Source: Asaia sp037151935
GTDB lineage: Bacteria > Pseudomonadota > Alphaproteobacteria > Acetobacterales > Acetobacteraceae
Direction of reading: 5' to 3'
Assembly: GCF_051628905.1 (NCBI RefSeq)
Contig: NZ_CP157575.1
Location: 930,001-994,000, forward strand
DNA: 64,000 bases
Program-made: the position numbers and the translations under genes
Shown here: positions 49,727 to 60,793 of the stretch, one piece after another
Layout: every line of letters starts with the position of its first letter
Position numbering within the stretch: position 1 is the first letter of the stretch
Notes under the pieces: model-generated
What the model was told of the DNA's origin: nothing
Databases searched by the model: none
The model's input: only the letters and a program-made list of their open reading frames with translations

Positions 49727-50728
49727 TCAGAGTATCAAAGGGCTCTGCTCGCCTCGATAATTCGAAGAACGCATGTAGTTAGCGATATTATTATAGACGA
49801 GACCCTCGTTTTCGGCATCAAGGAGTCTTGTCGTTCCTTCAGCGACATGCCCGCAAATGGCTCTAGTGAAGACATGCGGGCCGGTAATATTAAGTGTCGC
49901 TGTTGAACCCGATCCGTGCAAGGGATGAAGATAGTGCCTGATGTTGAACAGCACCTGCTCTACGACTTTCCTCATCAACGGGTGCCCGGCTGTGCAGATG
50001 ATGAACCACTGCACATATTCACCGCCTTCGACATGGGCGACTTCACACCCCCTTCCCCAGCCATGAAAACGGGTCGACCGCGCAGACGCCCAGTGCGAAA
50101 GCAGAAAACGGTCCCCCTCTCGAATAATCTCGTCGAGCGGTCGTTCGACCCCGGATTTCATGTCGAAATAGACCCCGCCATGTCTGTAGATGCACAGATA
50201 GCGAAACAGATCGGCTCGGGCGGCACCGAAGCGAGGGTTGATCGACAGATAATCCTTTAGGATAGGCCATCCGTAGAACTCGTAAATGTAGTCGAGCCTG
50301 TCTTTCTCGCTGTAGTATTCGTACACCCAACCGTCATTGAGAGTCTTCAACTGATCGACATTATCGGCAAACTGGGCGCCTATTTCGAGGGGGTTATCTG
50401 TCTGATGGATACGTTTGGGAATTGATTGGCTCTCAGGGATGAGCGGGATTTCGGGGCGTGCATCATCTGACACCTCACGGAATTTCTCCCATCCGCCGCA
50501 ATTGGCAACATGATCACCTCGGCCATCGGTCTGGGCGGACAAAAACCGGCCGTCCTTCAGGATCGTAAAGCATTCATGCTCTGCTCCCCGCACTTCGTAG
50601 CCGAGCGTGTCGAGATCAGCGCGTTGGCACGCCCGATGGCCGCCATCTTCAAGATCGCACAAATTCACGTGATACAATACAGATCCGTCAATACACAAAA
50701 TGGTATTGAAATAACTAACGATCATTCC
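49727..50728 (-). CDS. glycosyltransferase with DXD-type sugar-binding region
   Basis: A 333-residue protein of the Och1/GT32-like capsular polysaccharide class. The catalytic region has PKRIHQTDNP, ARADLFRYLCIYRHGGVYFDMKSG and a later TGPHVFTRAI. The usual DXD metal motif is replaced by Asp-Met-Lys (YFDMKS). The N-terminal about 90 residues, with DGRFLSAQTDGRGD, look like a small beta-rich domain. ATG 50728 is used; the frame is open to a TTG at 50806. Base composition at both ends is AT-richer than neighbours, suggesting transfer. It probably adds sugar to LPS or capsule; the substrate is unknown. Confidence 0.8.
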   Translation of the reverse strand, partial: GMIVSYFNTILCIDGSVLYHVNLCDLEDGGHRACQRADLDTLGYEVRGAEHECFTILKDGRFLSAQTDGRGDHVANCGGWEKFREVSDDARPEIPLIPESQSIPKRIHQTDNPLEIGAQFADNVDQLKTLNDGWVYEYYSEKDRLDYIYEFYGWPILKDYLSINPRFGAARADLFRYLCIYRHGGVYFDMKSGVERPLDEIIREGDRFLLSHWASARSTRFHGWGRGCEVAHVEGGEYVQWFIICTAGHPLMRKVVEQVLFNIRHYLHPLHGSGSTATLNITGPHVFTRAICGHVAEGTTRLLDAENEGLVYNNIANYMRSSNYRGEQSPLIL

Positions 50729-50958
50729 CGATGCGCACCCAGAATTACGATTAATATCCAACACGATATCTGATAAGCAGAGACGTTCGCACAGTATCGC
50801 ATGCAATCACGAAAGCGGTCTAGCGTCTGCGAACATAACGAGCAATCCTGCACGCGCCCCGAACACTCGCAGAAGGCGAAGTCGAGACACCTGTCGATTA
50901 CCTTGAAGACGTCGAAATCTATGTGACACTGCGCTGAGCAATGCCGTATCTTATTGCC

Positions 50959-51540
50959 TCAAGGGCGGAGATGCTCGGGCAAAACAAGCCCCAAATCGTC
51001 GGGAATACTCCAATGCTCCTGTTCGACCATAATCGGCACGAAACCCGCAGCCTTGTAAGTGCGCAGGGCGTTGGGATGATCGGCCGTACAGGTATTGACG
51101 CGAAGCACGCGGGTCTCTTTCTGCCAGCCCTGCTGGATCGCGGCTTTCAGAAGTTTCTTTCCCAGCCCCCTCCCTTGCGCAGAAGGAACGAGGCCGAGAT
51201 AGGACAGATAAGGGGTTTCAGGCTTCTCGATATCGAGTTCGAAAAACCCGACCACGCCTTCGGGCGCAAGCAAACGGAAAATATAAGTGTGGGAAGAAGC
51301 AATGATGCGGTGCAGCGTTGCCTTGGGCATCAGGTAGCGCATCCACCAGCAATGCGGTGCGCCGATGAGGCGATAAAGCGCGAGATAATCGGTAGTGCCG
51401 GGGTGCCACCGTTCCAGTCGGTAACCTTCGGGCCAGACGACCCGGCCCGGCAGAGGGGGCCTGAGGCGCTCGAGGAAGGTCACGTCAACCGTCACTTCGG
51501 TTGTCGGACGCTCCGGAGCCACCTCAAGCCACTTCTCCAT
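50959..51540 (-). CDS. GNAT-family N-acetyltransferase
   Basis: A 193-residue acetyltransferase. The acetyl-CoA loop is VPSAQGRGLGKKLLKAAI, preceded by the FFELDIEKPETPYLSYLGL strand. An aromatic-rich N-terminal part (HCWWMRYLM) is characteristic of a subgroup common in alphaproteobacteria. It begins 2 bp after the rpoD stop (TGATCATG), so it is probably made from the rpoD message. Acceptor unknown. Confidence 0.85.
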   Translation of the reverse strand: MEKWLEVAPERPTTEVTVDVTFLERLRPPLPGRVVWPEGYRLERWHPGTTDYLALYRLIGAPHCWWMRYLMPKATLHRIIASSHTYIFRLLAPEGVVGFFELDIEKPETPYLSYLGLVPSAQGRGLGKKLLKAAIQQGWQKETRVLRVNTCTADHPNALRTYKAAGFVPIMVEQEHWSIPDDLGLVLPEHLRP

Positions 51541-51542
51541 GA

Positions 51543-53492
<1,950 letters not shown>

Positions 53493-53533
53493 ACCCTACT
53501 CCCTGCTCCCGCACGCCCTGTCGAGCGCGACGC

Positions 53534-53734
53534 TTAAAACCAGCCATGAAAGAAACGCGTCAGCCCAGCGCACTGCAAGAGCAATGCGCCGCCCGACCCG
53601 GCCAGCCCATCGGCCAACCGTTCTTCCAACTGCGATCCACCAGCGTCAGCGCTAGCAATTTCGGCAGCGTGCAGGTGGGCGATCCAACGCCCGAAGTCAA
53701 GGGCTAGCCCCGTCTTTTCATCTCCCGTTGACAT
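53534..53734 (-). CDS. small protein between dnaG and rpoD
   Basis: A 66-residue ORF that starts 6 bp after the dnaG stop and ends 41 bp before rpoD, filling the gap. The product starts MSTGDEKTGLALDFGRWIAH and ends with a hydrophobic ALLLQCAGLTRFFHGWF. No family recognised. The ribosome binding site is weak (GAGG 11 bp away). Its tight fit in the operon argues for a real gene; rpsU, which starts this operon elsewhere, is not here. Confidence 0.45.
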   Translation of the reverse strand: MSTGDEKTGLALDFGRWIAHLHAAEIASADAGGSQLEERLADGLAGSGGALLLQCAGLTRFFHGWF

Positions 53735-53740
53735 CCAGCG

Positions 53741-55549
53741 TCACGCCTCATCGTCACTTTCCTCCCCGCGCCGCAGACGATCGAGCGTGCGCAAACGCAC
53801 CAGCAGAGCCTCCGGCAGCCCCTCGAGAGACGGGTTGGCGAGTGCCGCCTGCATGTCCTGCTCGACCTCGCGCACAAAAGCAGGGAAGTTCACCAACCCG
53901 AAGAAATGCCACCATTGCTGAATAGGTTCGAGCGAGAACAGGCTGTTGCGGTCCGCCTGCGAGGCAGGCACGAGTCCATTATGGAGCAGGCTACGCGCCT
54001 CGTCGCCCAGCCCGCCCACCTCCAGGGCCTCCAGACAGGATTCTGACGTCAGCCCCTCCTCAGAGGTCAATTCAGCGAACCAGTCCAGGATCGTGTCCCG
54101 TATCTCATCGAGCGGCGAAGGGAACTCGAGGCGACCATATTGATCCTCGATTTCCGGCAGGAGCGACGGTGAGCGCAAAACAAGCACCGTCAGAAGACGC
54201 AATCGCTCCAAGGCCCCCGTATCGATCGCCCCACCGCGCAGCTTGGCCTTCGCATCGCGCGGCTTGGTCGCTCCATTGCGCCCACCACGGCGCGAGGAGG
54301 CAAAGAAACGCTCCATCAACGCGCGACGATATTCCGAAGCGAGGTCCTTGTCGGCAATCAGTGCGGCAGACGCCTCGAGACGTTTTTTCAGCGCTGCGCG
54401 CTGCTCGGGAACATCCTGCTGTACGCCAGCCATCATGAGTTGGAAAAGCTCATCGGCCAGAGACGACGCGCCGTCGAGCACCCGCGCCATCGCCTGAGGC
54501 CCCTCGCGACGGATCAGACTATCCGGGTCGTCTTTGGGGTCGAGACGACAGAAATTGAGACTGCGCTCATGCGTAAGCAGCGGCAGGGCCAATTCGGCCA
54601 CACGCAACGCCGCGCGCGCACCGGCAGCATCGCCATCGAGACAAAGGATCGGATGAGAGGCTTCGCGCCAGAGCAGTTCGAGCTGCTCTGCCCCCATAGC
54701 CGTTCCGAGCGGCGCCACGGCCGCCTCGAAACCCGCCTGGGCCAGGGCGATGACATCCATATACCCCTCGACCACGATCAGCTTCTGCGCTGGGTCACGC
54801 AAGGCAGCACGGGCAAGATCGAGGTTGTAAAGCGCCCGCCGCTTGGAGAAGAGCGCCGTCTCCGGGCCATTCACATATTTCGGCTGGGCGTCGCCAAGCG
54901 TGCGGCCACCGAACGAGATCAACCTGCCGCGCCGGTCGCGTATCGGAAACATGACGCGAGAGAAGAACAACTCGCCCCTTGGCGCACCGCGCTCATCCAC
55001 GCGCATGAGCCCGGCCTGAACCAGTTGCTCCGGCGTGATGTTCTGACCGCGCAGCGCCTCGGCCAGCGCCCCTCGCCCCTCACCCGCCCAGCCGAGGCCG
55101 AAACGCTCGATGGTCGCATCCGACAATCCGCGCCGACGAAGATAGGCCAGTGCCTGACGCCCGGCAGGCTGGAAAAGCGCCTGACGATAAACTGCCTGAA
55201 CGGCTTCGAGCACATCGCCGAGCGAACGCGCCTCCTGCGCACGCGCCTCCTGACGCGGGTCTTGACGAGGCATGTCGAGCCCCGCCTCGTTGGCGAGTTG
55301 CTCCACAGCTTCGGGGAAGCTGCGCCCCTCGCTCTGCATGACGAAGGAAATGACATCGCCATGCACACCGCAGCCAAAGCAGTGAAAATGGTCGTCATAA
55401 ACGTAGAAAGACGGTGTCTTTTCTCCATGGAAGGGGCAGCACGCCTTCCAGTTACGGCCCGAGCGGCTGAGCTTCGTCCGCCGCCCGACCACCGCAGCGA
55501 TCGGGGTGCGGGCGCGCAGCTCGTCGAGAAAGCCGGGGTCGAACGCCAT
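53741..55549 (-). CDS. dnaG: DNA primase
   Basis: A 602-residue primase that makes RNA primers for replication. The N-terminal CHC2 zinc ribbon has Cys38, His41, Cys57 and Cys60 (CCPFHGEKTPSF, FHCFGCG). The RNA-polymerase core follows with the TOPRIM signature VVEGYMD and the metal-binding DGDAAGARAA. The C-terminal region that would bind DnaB is less conserved. It precedes rpoD on the same strand. Confidence 0.96.
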   Translation of the reverse strand: MAFDPGFLDELRARTPIAAVVGRRTKLSRSGRNWKACCPFHGEKTPSFYVYDDHFHCFGCGVHGDVISFVMQSEGRSFPEAVEQLANEAGLDMPRQDPRQEARAQEARSLGDVLEAVQAVYRQALFQPAGRQALAYLRRRGLSDATIERFGLGWAGEGRGALAEALRGQNITPEQLVQAGLMRVDERGAPRGELFFSRVMFPIRDRRGRLISFGGRTLGDAQPKYVNGPETALFSKRRALYNLDLARAALRDPAQKLIVVEGYMDVIALAQAGFEAAVAPLGTAMGAEQLELLWREASHPILCLDGDAAGARAALRVAELALPLLTHERSLNFCRLDPKDDPDSLIRREGPQAMARVLDGASSLADELFQLMMAGVQQDVPEQRAALKKRLEASAALIADKDLASEYRRALMERFFASSRRGGRNGATKPRDAKAKLRGGAIDTGALERLRLLTVLVLRSPSLLPEIEDQYGRLEFPSPLDEIRDTILDWFAELTSEEGLTSESCLEALEVGGLGDEARSLLHNGLVPASQADRNSLFSLEPIQQWWHFFGLVNFPAFVREVEQDMQAALANPSLEGLPEALLVRLRTLDRLRRGEESDDEA

Positions 55550-55563
55550 CTCTCAGCCCGACC

Positions 55564-56016
55564 TCAGGACAGGCGGGCTTTGACGACCGGATTCACGCGG
55601 CCCATATCGAGCGCGCTGCCGAACTTGGCCTTGAGCACGGCCATGACCTTGCCCATTTCCTTCATGCTGGTGGCACCGGCCTCGGCAATGGCTGCATCGA
55701 TTTCGGCAGTCAGCGTGGCCTCGTCCATTTCGGGCGGGAGATAGGCCTTGATCGTCGCAATCTCGGCCTCTTCCTTCTCTGCCAGTTCGGGGCGGCCGCC
55801 CTCGCGATACATTGTGGCGGACTCGGTGCGCGACTTGATCATGCTGCGCAGCATCGGGAGAATATCCTCATCCCCGATCTCCTTGCCATTGGCGCGCGCC
55901 GCGACGTCGAGGTCCTTGATACGGGCGGTGATGCCGCGAATCTGCGCGACACGATCCATTTCCTTCGCCTTCATGGCGGTCTTGAGATCGGTCGAGATCT
56001 GTTCTCTCAGGGACAT
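55564..56016 (-). CDS. YqeY/GatB-tail domain protein
   Basis: A 150-residue protein that is one YqeY (GatB_Yqey) domain: MSLREQISTDLKTAMKAKE at the start, ALPPEMDE-like KAYLPPEMDEATL, and GKVMAVLKAKFGSALDMGRV at the end. The same domain at the end of GatB contacts tRNA; the stand-alone protein is of unclear function. AGGA lies 8 bp before ATG 56016, so the longer frame to 56334 is rejected. It is divergent from carA, with the paired operator-like repeats between them, and 14 bp upstream of dnaG. Confidence 0.9.
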   Translation of the reverse strand: MSLREQISTDLKTAMKAKEMDRVAQIRGITARIKDLDVAARANGKEIGDEDILPMLRSMIKSRTESATMYREGGRPELAEKEEAEIATIKAYLPPEMDEATLTAEIDAAIAEAGATSMKEMGKVMAVLKAKFGSALDMGRVNPVVKARLS

Positions 56017-56054
56017 TGTCTTTTTCCTTTTCCTGACCTGCACCACACGAGATC

Positions 56055-56069
56055 GGGAATATTTTTCCC
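56055..56069. promoter_or_regulatory. inverted repeat, site 1 of a pair
   Basis: GGGAA-TATTT-TTCCC: a 5-bp perfect inverted repeat with a 5-bp centre, 38 bp from the yqeY start. It is the same motif as site 2 at 56094-56108, 39 bp away centre to centre. Together they look like binding sites for a dimeric regulator controlling yqeY, carA or both. Confidence 0.55.
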
Positions 56070-56093
56070 ACATATCGAGTGGCGGTTGAGAGT

Positions 56094-56108
56094 GGGAAAA
56101 AACTTCCC
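56094..56108. promoter_or_regulatory. inverted repeat, site 2 of a pair
   Basis: GGGAA-AAAAC-TTCCC, flanked by T and A so that the arms extend to 6 bp (TGGGAA and TTCCCA). The right arm coincides with a possible -35 (TTCCCA, 56104-56109) located 17 bp before TATCTA (56127-56132) in the carA direction. A protein bound here would compete with RNA polymerase. Confidence 0.55.
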
Positions 56109-56182
56109 AATCCCGTCTCAAAGGCTTATCTAGCACCAACCACGCGCGCGTCCGAGTGGAAAAGGATGCAAGGGAGACGGGT

Positions 56183-57535
56183 ATGGATATCGAAGAGATC
56201 ATCGAGAAGGCAGGCGGCGCCGAGGCGTTGGCCAGCCTGACCGGCGTCGGCACCGAGGCCATTCGCAAATGGCGCCAGTCGCGCGCCATTCCCGGCAAGC
56301 ATTGGGCGGCGCTGCTGCGCCTGCCCGGCATCACTCTCTCTGACCTCGATCCGCAGACGCCTCAGGAGGAGACCCCGACCATGACCGATACCTGCCCTGA
56401 AGGCGCCAATGCCGCCCTCGTTCTTGCTGACGGGACAATTCTCTGGGGTGTCGGCTTCGGCGCCCATACCGATGGCGCCGCCATTGGCGAGCTATGCTTC
56501 AACACCGGCATGACTGGCTATCAGGAGACGCTCACCGATCCGTCCTTCGCCGGACAGATCGTGACCTTTACCTTTCCGCATATCGGCAATGTCGGCACCA
56601 ATGCGGAAGATGACGAAGCCCAGCGCGTCGCCGCGCGCGGCGTGGTGGTGAAGGAAGACGTCACCCTGCCCGCCAACTGGCGCTCGACCCAGAAATTCGC
56701 CCAGTGGATGATCGGCCAGAACCTGCCGGGCATTGCAGGCATCGATACGCGCCTCATTACCCGTCGCCTGCGCGATGGCGGCCCGCAGACCGCCGTGCTG
56801 GCCTTCCCGAAGGATGGCCAGTTCGACCTGGCCGCCCTGAGTGCCCAGGCTGCCTCCTGGCCGGGCCTTGAGGGGATGGATCTGGCCAAGGATGTGACCT
56901 GCACCCAGAGCTATACCTGGGATCTCGGCGTCTGGCAGAAACCCGTCGCAGAGCGCAGCACGCGCCGCCGGGTGGTGGCCGTCGATTATGGTGCTAAGCG
57001 CAACATCCTGCGCTGCCTCGTGACCGCTGGTTGCGATGTGACCGTCGTGCCCGCCACGGCCACGGCTGAAGAGATTCTGCGTCACAACCCTGAGGGCGTC
57101 TTCCTTTCCAATGGCCCCGGCGATCCGGCTGCGACTGGCGTTTATGCCGTGCCCGCGATCAAGGGCGTGCTCGCTGCCAATGTGCCGGTTTTCGGCATCT
57201 GCCTCGGCCATCAGCTTCTGGCACAGGCACTGGGCGCGAAGACCTACAAGCTTGAGCGCGGCCATCGTGGTGCCAACCAGCCGGTCAAGGATCTCGCTTC
57301 GGGCCGCGTGGAAATCACCAGCCAGAATCACGGCTTTGCCGTAGATGACAAATCCCTGCCCGAAGACGTGATCATCACCCATACCAGCCTGTTCGACGGC
57401 TCGAATGAAGGCATTCGCAGCACGAAGCTGGATGCGTTCTCGGTACAGTATCATCCCGAGGCGAGCCCCGGACCGTCCGATTCATTCTATCTTTTCGAGC
57501 GCTTTGTCGCCCTCATGGACAAGAAGGCAGCCTGA
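56183..57535 (+). CDS. carA: carbamoyl-phosphate synthase small subunit with N-terminal HTH domain
   Basis: The C-terminal 384 residues (from ATG 56381, MTDTCPEG) are a complete CarA. This glutaminase supplies ammonia for carbamoyl phosphate in arginine and pyrimidine synthesis, with the nucleophile in FGICLGHQ and the His/Glu pair in QYHPEASPGP. In the same open frame, 66 residues precede it: MDIEEIIEKAGGAEALASLT, then GVGTEAIRKWRQ and a Pro/Thr-rich linker. This resembles a Cro/CI-type helix-turn-helix. ATG 56183 has AGGGAG 7 bp upstream; ATG 56381 has AGGAGGAG 9 bp upstream, so both long and short forms may be made. Three bases separate it from carB. Confidence 0.92.
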   Translation: MDIEEIIEKAGGAEALASLTGVGTEAIRKWRQSRAIPGKHWAALLRLPGITLSDLDPQTPQEETPTMTDTCPEGANAALVLADGTILWGVGFGAHTDGAAIGELCFNTGMTGYQETLTDPSFAGQIVTFTFPHIGNVGTNAEDDEAQRVAARGVVVKEDVTLPANWRSTQKFAQWMIGQNLPGIAGIDTRLITRRLRDGGPQTAVLAFPKDGQFDLAALSAQAASWPGLEGMDLAKDVTCTQSYTWDLGVWQKPVAERSTRRRVVAVDYGAKRNILRCLVTAGCDVTVVPATATAEEILRHNPEGVFLSNGPGDPAATGVYAVPAIKGVLAANVPVFGICLGHQLLAQALGAKTYKLERGHRGANQPVKDLASGRVEITSQNHGFAVDDKSLPEDVIITHTSLFDGSNEGIRSTKLDAFSVQYHPEASPGPSDSFYLFERFVALMDKKAA

Positions 57536-57538
57536 CCC

Positions 57539-60500
57539 ATGCCGAAACGTACAGACATCTCGTCGATCCTCATCATCGGCGCTGGCCCTATCGTCATCGG
57601 TCAGGCCTGCGAATTCGACTATTCAGGCACGCAGGCCTGCAAGGCGCTGAAAGAGGAGGGCTATCGAGTCATCCTCATCAACTCGAACCCGGCAACGATC
57701 ATGACCGATCCGGGTCTAGCCGATGCCACCTATGTCGAGCCGATCACCCCGGAATTCGTCGAGCGCATCATTCTCAAGGAAAAGCCAGACGCGGTTCTGC
57801 CCACCATGGGTGGCCAGACGGCCCTGAACGCCGCCATGGCGCTCGACAAATCGGGCTTTCTGAAAAAGCATAATGTCGAGCTTATCGGCGCCAATGCCGA
57901 AGTCATCGACCGCGCCGAAGACCGTCAGAAATTCCGCGAGGCCATGGACGAGATCGGCGTTGAATCGCCGCGTAGCACCATCGCCCACACGCTCGAAGAG
58001 GCCCGCGCTGCGCTTGAAACCGTGGGTCTGCCCGCGATCATCCGCCCGTCCTTCACCATGGGCGGTGCCGGTGGCGGCATTGCCTATAACCGCGAGGAAT
58101 TCGACCAGATCGTCGCTGGCGGTCTCGATGCATCCCCCACCACCGAAGTTCTGATTGAAGAATCCGTGCTGGGCTGGAAGGAATTCGAGATGGAGGTCGT
58201 CCGCGACAAGGCGGATAACTGCATCATCGTCTGCTCCATCGAAAACATCGACCCGATGGGCGTGCATACGGGCGATTCCATCACCGTCGCCCCGGCGCTG
58301 ACGCTGACCGACAAGGAATTCCAGAACCTTCGCGACATCTCGATCGCCTGCCTGCGCAAGATCGGTGTCGAGACCGGCGGGTCGAACGTACAGTTCGGCA
58401 TCAATCCCGATGATGGCCGTATCGTCGTCATCGAAATGAACCCGCGCGTCTCGCGCTCCTCGGCGCTTGCCTCCAAGGCGACCGGCTTCCCCATCGCCAA
58501 GATCGCGGCAAAGCTGGCAGTCGGCTATACGCTGGACGAGCTTGCCAACGACATCACAGGCACGACGCCCGCCAGCTTCGAGCCGACCATCGACTATGTC
58601 GTCGTTAAGATCCCGCGCTTCACCTTCGAGAAATTCCCCGGCGCCCCTGCCCTGCTCTCGACTTCGATGAAGTCTGTTGGCGAGGCGATGTCTGTCGGTC
58701 GGTCTTTCGCCGAGGCGCTGCAAAAGGGTCTGCGTTCGATGGAGACAGGTCTGACAGGCCTCGACCCCGTCGAAGCCCCGGGTGACGGCTCTCTTGACGC
58801 CTACCGCGCTGCCCTTTCCGAGCCACGCCCCGAGCGTATTCTCATGGCCGCACAGGCCATGCGCGCCGGACTTTCACTGGAGGACATCAACGCCTCCTGC
58901 CGTTTCGAGCCGTGGTTCCTGCGCCAGCTTCATGACATCGTCGTCTCCGAAAACGAGATTGCTGCCAATGGCCTGCCCAAGGATGCCCGCAACCTGCGCC
59001 GCATCAAGGCACAGGGCTTCTCCGATCGCCAGCTTGCCCGCCTGACGGGTCAGAGCATCGACGAAGTCACTGCCTTCCGCCTCAAGCTCGCCGTAACGCC
59101 CGCGTATAAGCGCATCGATACCTGCGCAGGCGAATTCGCCTCCGATACGCCCTATCTCTATTCGACCTATGAGGGCGGGTTCGGCGTTCCGGAATGCGAG
59201 AGCCGTCCGACCGACCGCAAGAAGATCGTCATTCTCGGCGGCGGACCGAACCGCATCGGCCAGGGCATCGAATTCGATTATTGCTGTGTGCATGCGGCCT
59301 ATGCGCTGCGCGAAGCCGGGTTCGAGACCATTATGGTCAATTGCAACCCCGAGACCGTCTCGACCGATTACGACACCTCGGATCGCCTCTATTTCGAGCC
59401 CCTGACCGATGAGGATGTGATCTCTCTCATCCGTACCGAGCAGGCCAATGGCGAGATTTTGGGCTGTATCGTTCAGTATGGCGGCCAGACCCCGCTCAAG
59501 CTGTCACGCGCGCTCGAAGCAGCCGGTATCCCGCTGCTCGGCACCCCGGCAGACGCCATCGACCGTGCCGAAGATCGCGAGCGCTTCCAGGCCCTGCTGC
59601 GCAAGCTCGGCCTGCGTCAGCCGGAAAACGGCATCGCCCGCACGCCGGGTGAAGCCGAAGCCGTGGCCGAAAAGGTCGGCTATCCGGTTGTGGTGCGCCC
59701 GTCCTATGTTCTCGGCGGTCGCGCCATGGAGATCGTGTACGACCCGGCCGGTCTGCAACGCTATCTGCGCAACACGCTGGTTCTGGCCGGTGCCGAAGTG
59801 TCCTCCGGCCCGATCCTGCTCGATCGCTATCTGAACGACGCCATTGAAGCCGATGTCGACTGTATCTGCGACGGTCAGGATGTCTATGTGGCTGGCGTGA
59901 TGGAGCATATCGAAGAAGCCGGTATCCATTCCGGTGACTCTGCCTGCTCGCTGCCGCCCTATACCCTGTCGCCGGCCATCGTGACCGAGCTGAAGGCCCA
60001 GACCGAAGCCATGGCGCGCGAGCTCGGCATTGTCGGGTTGATGAACGTGCAATACGCCATCAAGGACCACGAGGTGTTCGTGCTCGAAGTGAACCCGCGC
60101 GCCTCGCGCACGGTGCCCTTCGTTGCCAAGGCGACCGGGGTTCCTGTCGCCAAGATCGGCGCCTGCGTCATGGCTGGCGCCAAACTGTCGAGCTTCAAGC
60201 TCGATGGCGACGCCATCGCCCCGCATGTGGCGGTCAAGGAAGCCGTTTTCCCGTTCCATCGCTTTGCCGACACCGACACCATTCTCGGCCCGGAAATGCG
60301 CTCTACGGGTGAAGTTATCGGTCTCGACAGCAGCTTCGAACGCGCTTTCGCCAAATCCCAGCTCGCCGCAGGCGTCGTTCTGCCGCAGGCTGGCACAGTG
60401 CTGCTCTCGGTGCGTGACGGCCACAAGACCCAGGTTCAGGCACTCGGTCGCAAGCTGATCGAGATGGGCTTCAGCATTATGGCCACGCGCGGCACTGCTG

Positions 60501-60793
60501 CCCGCCTCGAAGAAGCCGGTATCGCCGTCAAGCGCGTCAACAAGGTGCTGGAAGGCCGCCCGAACTGTGTGGATGCCATCCGCTCCGGCGATGTCCAGCT
60601 CGTGATCAACACGGCGCAGGGTTCGCAGGCGGTGCGTGACAGCTTCGATATCCGTCGCTCATCCCTGCTCGGCGGCGTGCCGCATTTCACCACCCTGGCA
60701 GGCGCCCGCGCCGCGATCTACGCCATCTCGGCCATCAAGGATGGCGGGCTCGACGTTGCGCCGTTGCAGTCTTACTTCAAACGGGAATTCTAA
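57539..60793 (+). CDS. carB: carbamoyl-phosphate synthase large subunit
   Basis: A 1084-residue enzyme with two ATP-grasp synthetase halves (ILIIGAGPIVIGQACEFDYSG at the start of the first, VILGGGPNRIGQGIEFDYC at the start of the second), an oligomerisation domain between them and a C-terminal methylglyoxal-synthase-like allosteric domain (ATRGTAARLEEAGIAV). It makes carbamoyl phosphate from bicarbonate, ammonia and two ATP. Length is standard. It starts 3 bp after carA. Confidence 0.97.
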   Translation: MPKRTDISSILIIGAGPIVIGQACEFDYSGTQACKALKEEGYRVILINSNPATIMTDPGLADATYVEPITPEFVERIILKEKPDAVLPTMGGQTALNAAMALDKSGFLKKHNVELIGANAEVIDRAEDRQKFREAMDEIGVESPRSTIAHTLEEARAALETVGLPAIIRPSFTMGGAGGGIAYNREEFDQIVAGGLDASPTTEVLIEESVLGWKEFEMEVVRDKADNCIIVCSIENIDPMGVHTGDSITVAPALTLTDKEFQNLRDISIACLRKIGVETGGSNVQFGINPDDGRIVVIEMNPRVSRSSALASKATGFPIAKIAAKLAVGYTLDELANDITGTTPASFEPTIDYVVVKIPRFTFEKFPGAPALLSTSMKSVGEAMSVGRSFAEALQKGLRSMETGLTGLDPVEAPGDGSLDAYRAALSEPRPERILMAAQAMRAGLSLEDINASCRFEPWFLRQLHDIVVSENEIAANGLPKDARNLRRIKAQGFSDRQLARLTGQSIDEVTAFRLKLAVTPAYKRIDTCAGEFASDTPYLYSTYEGGFGVPECESRPTDRKKIVILGGGPNRIGQGIEFDYCCVHAAYALREAGFETIMVNCNPETVSTDYDTSDRLYFEPLTDEDVISLIRTEQANGEILGCIVQYGGQTPLKLSRALEAAGIPLLGTPADAIDRAEDRERFQALLRKLGLRQPENGIARTPGEAEAVAEKVGYPVVVRPSYVLGGRAMEIVYDPAGLQRYLRNTLVLAGAEVSSGPILLDRYLNDAIEADVDCICDGQDVYVAGVMEHIEEAGIHSGDSACSLPPYTLSPAIVTELKAQTEAMARELGIVGLMNVQYAIKDHEVFVLEVNPRASRTVPFVAKATGVPVAKIGACVMAGAKLSSFKLDGDAIAPHVAVKEAVFPFHRFADTDTILGPEMRSTGEVIGLDSSFERAFAKSQLAAGVVLPQAGTVLLSVRDGHKTQVQALGRKLIEMGFSIMATRGTAARLEEAGIAVKRVNKVLEGRPNCVDAIRSGDVQLVINTAQGSQAVRDSFDIRRSSLLGGVPHFTTLAGARAAIYAISAIKDGGLDVAPLQSYFKREF

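Noticed and set aside
50741..50806. Upstream TTG start for the glycosyltransferase
   Set aside because: The frame is open, but the TTG has no ribosome binding site and the extra 26 residues do not look like part of the beta-rich domain; ATG 50728 is simpler, although uncertain.
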